Source: Elusimicrobiota bacterium
Lineage (GTDB): Bacteria; Elusimicrobiota; Elusimicrobia; Elusimicrobiales; UBA9959
Length of the DNA stretch: 64,000 nt
Direction of reading: 5' to 3'
NCBI GenBank assembly: GCA_019135865.1
Contig: JAGVVD010000044.1
Location: 62,001 to 126,000 of the forward strand
Shown here: one piece after another, positions 63,439-64,000 of the stretch
Numbering within the stretch: the stretch's first letter is position 1
Layout of the letters: each line of letters opens with the position of its first letter
Program-made: the position numbers and the translations under genes
Notes under the pieces: model-generated
Database searches by the model: none
The model's input: the letters and a program-made list of their open reading frames with translations, nothing else
What the model was told of the DNA's origin: nothing

Positions 63439-64000
63439 AGGTATTTGACCTCCCCTTTATTCCCCCTTACAAAAGCGGCCAGCTTTGCCGCGGCCCGGGA
63501 AAGCCCGGGGCTCCCGGCCCTCCCGGCGAAAGCCGCCAAACGTTCCAGGTCCAGAGTTTCCAGATTCTGCAGCCGCAGTTCGCGCAGATATCCGTCGGGG
63601 ATCTTAACGCCCTCCAGGTGGAACAGGTCCAGGAAAGCTTTTTCCGGGGTCGCGACGAAGAATTCCCCCGACGGAGTTTCCACCCTCTCATAGCCCCAGA
63701 AAAAACCGGGCTTGATATGCCTGTAACTGAACTCGCCCACCTGGTTGCGCACGGTAACGGGACGCCTGGCGGTAACGGAGGTATACACGGGAACAGCCTC
63801 CGGGATCAGGCCGTGATATTCCAGCGCCTTGTGCAGGCTGATATAGGAAGGACCATGCAACTGACCGGCGATGTAGAGGTCATAGCCTGCGGGGAGTTTG
63901 AGATATGGAGCGTTCACAAGGTAAAGACCGCGTCTCAACTGGACGATCTTGCCGGCTTTCTTCCAGCGGCTCAACTGGACATTAACGCAGGCTGGGTTGG
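63435..64000 (-). CDS. AbiEi-type antitoxin, N-terminus cut by window edge
   Basis: The frame stays open from 63435 to the end of the window; upstream of TTG 63974 it continues without a stop, so the true start probably lies outside. It shows LSRWKKAGKIVQLRRGLYLV (winged helix-turn-helix end), SYISLHKALEYHGLIPE and FVATPEKAFLDLFHLEG, matching AbiEi antitoxins that repress the pair and neutralise AbiEii. Confidence 0.87.
   Translation of the reverse strand, partial: NPACVNVQLSRWKKAGKIVQLRRGLYLVNAPYLKLPAGYDLYIAGQLHGPSYISLHKALEYHGLIPEAVPVYTSVTARRPVTVRNQVGEFSYRHIKPGFFWGYERVETPSGEFFVATPEKAFLDLFHLEGVKIPDGYLRELRLQNLETLDLERLAAFAGRAGSPGLSRAAAKLAAFVRGNKGEVKYL

Overview
The window is one very long surface-glycan (O-antigen/capsule-type) biosynthesis locus from a bacterium, almost certainly Gram-negative. 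About 55 of roughly 62 genes make, modify, transfer, flip or polymerise sugars. Nearly all lie on the minus strand in tightly packed runs, many joined by ATGA stop/start overlaps. Transcription therefore mainly flows from the 64-kb end toward the 2-kb end. The phylum cannot be fixed from sequence alone. GC-rich genes that still use the isoleucine codon ATA often suggest an uncultured lineage such as Elusimicrobiota, but that is a weak guess. Base composition is patchy: single 60-base lines reach 73% G+C near 52.5 kb and fall to 38% near 27.5 kb, which suggests assembly by horizontal exchange.

Layout from left to right. 1-745: truncated FkbM methyltransferase. 859-2283 (+): WbaP-type initiating sugar-phosphate transferase. 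2287-10259 (-): a module laid out like the Pseudomonas O11 wbjB-F/wbpL/wbpM block. It holds a WbpM-type 4,6-dehydratase, a WreU/WbpL-like initiating transferase, a 4-reductase, FnlC, FnlB and FnlA for UDP-L-FucNAc, and a WbuB glycosyltransferase. 10383-12994: an intact IS21-family element with a 7-bp target duplication. 13055-14386 (+): Wzy-like polymerase. 14358-19453 (-): two glycosyltransferases and an unfamiliar four-gene module (HAD phosphatase, cyclase-family hydrolase, 2-hydroxyacid dehydrogenase, epimerase). 19575-20348 (+): methyltransferase.

20326-29812 (-): a largely unfamiliar run with two ~600-residue GT-B-like proteins, a radical SAM/SPASM enzyme, a HisC-like aminotransferase, a cytidylyltransferase-like protein, a PIG-L deacetylase, methyltransferases and WbqC. 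29814-36416: a nonulosonic (pseudaminic-type) acid pathway in which a formyltransferase sits where PseH would be expected, plus a possible nonulosonate transferase. 36451-39093: PglK-like ABC flippase and Wzz. 39313-42251: two tandem paralogous polytopic membrane proteins, one split by a frameshift in a run of eight G. 42256-48220: glycosyltransferases and Wzx.

48230-56193: two PMP/His-type dehydratases, a GDP-fucose-synthase relative, and a CDP-sugar module (RfbF, RfbG, RfbH, a thiamine-diphosphate enzyme and a reductase) resembling the Yersinia yersiniose pathway. 56215-62545: nucleotide-sugar dehydrogenase, ManC and two GMD-family dehydratases, with two small accessory pairs embedded in the same operon (nucleotidyltransferase + 70-aa protein; zeta-like kinase + 49-aa protein). 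62617-64000: an AbiE-like toxin-antitoxin pair.

Taken together, the locus could supply UDP-L-FucNAc, a UDP-D-QuiNAc/FucNAc-type sugar, a CMP-pseudaminic-type acid, a CDP-3,6-dideoxy (probably branched) sugar, and GDP-colitose- or fucose-type sugars. It encodes two initiating transferases and two flippases, so it probably builds two glycans. Long G runs in several coding strands point to phase variation. The best candidates for undescribed biology are the 20-28 kb enzyme run, the 16-19 kb acid module and the toxin-like pairs coupled into the sugar operon.
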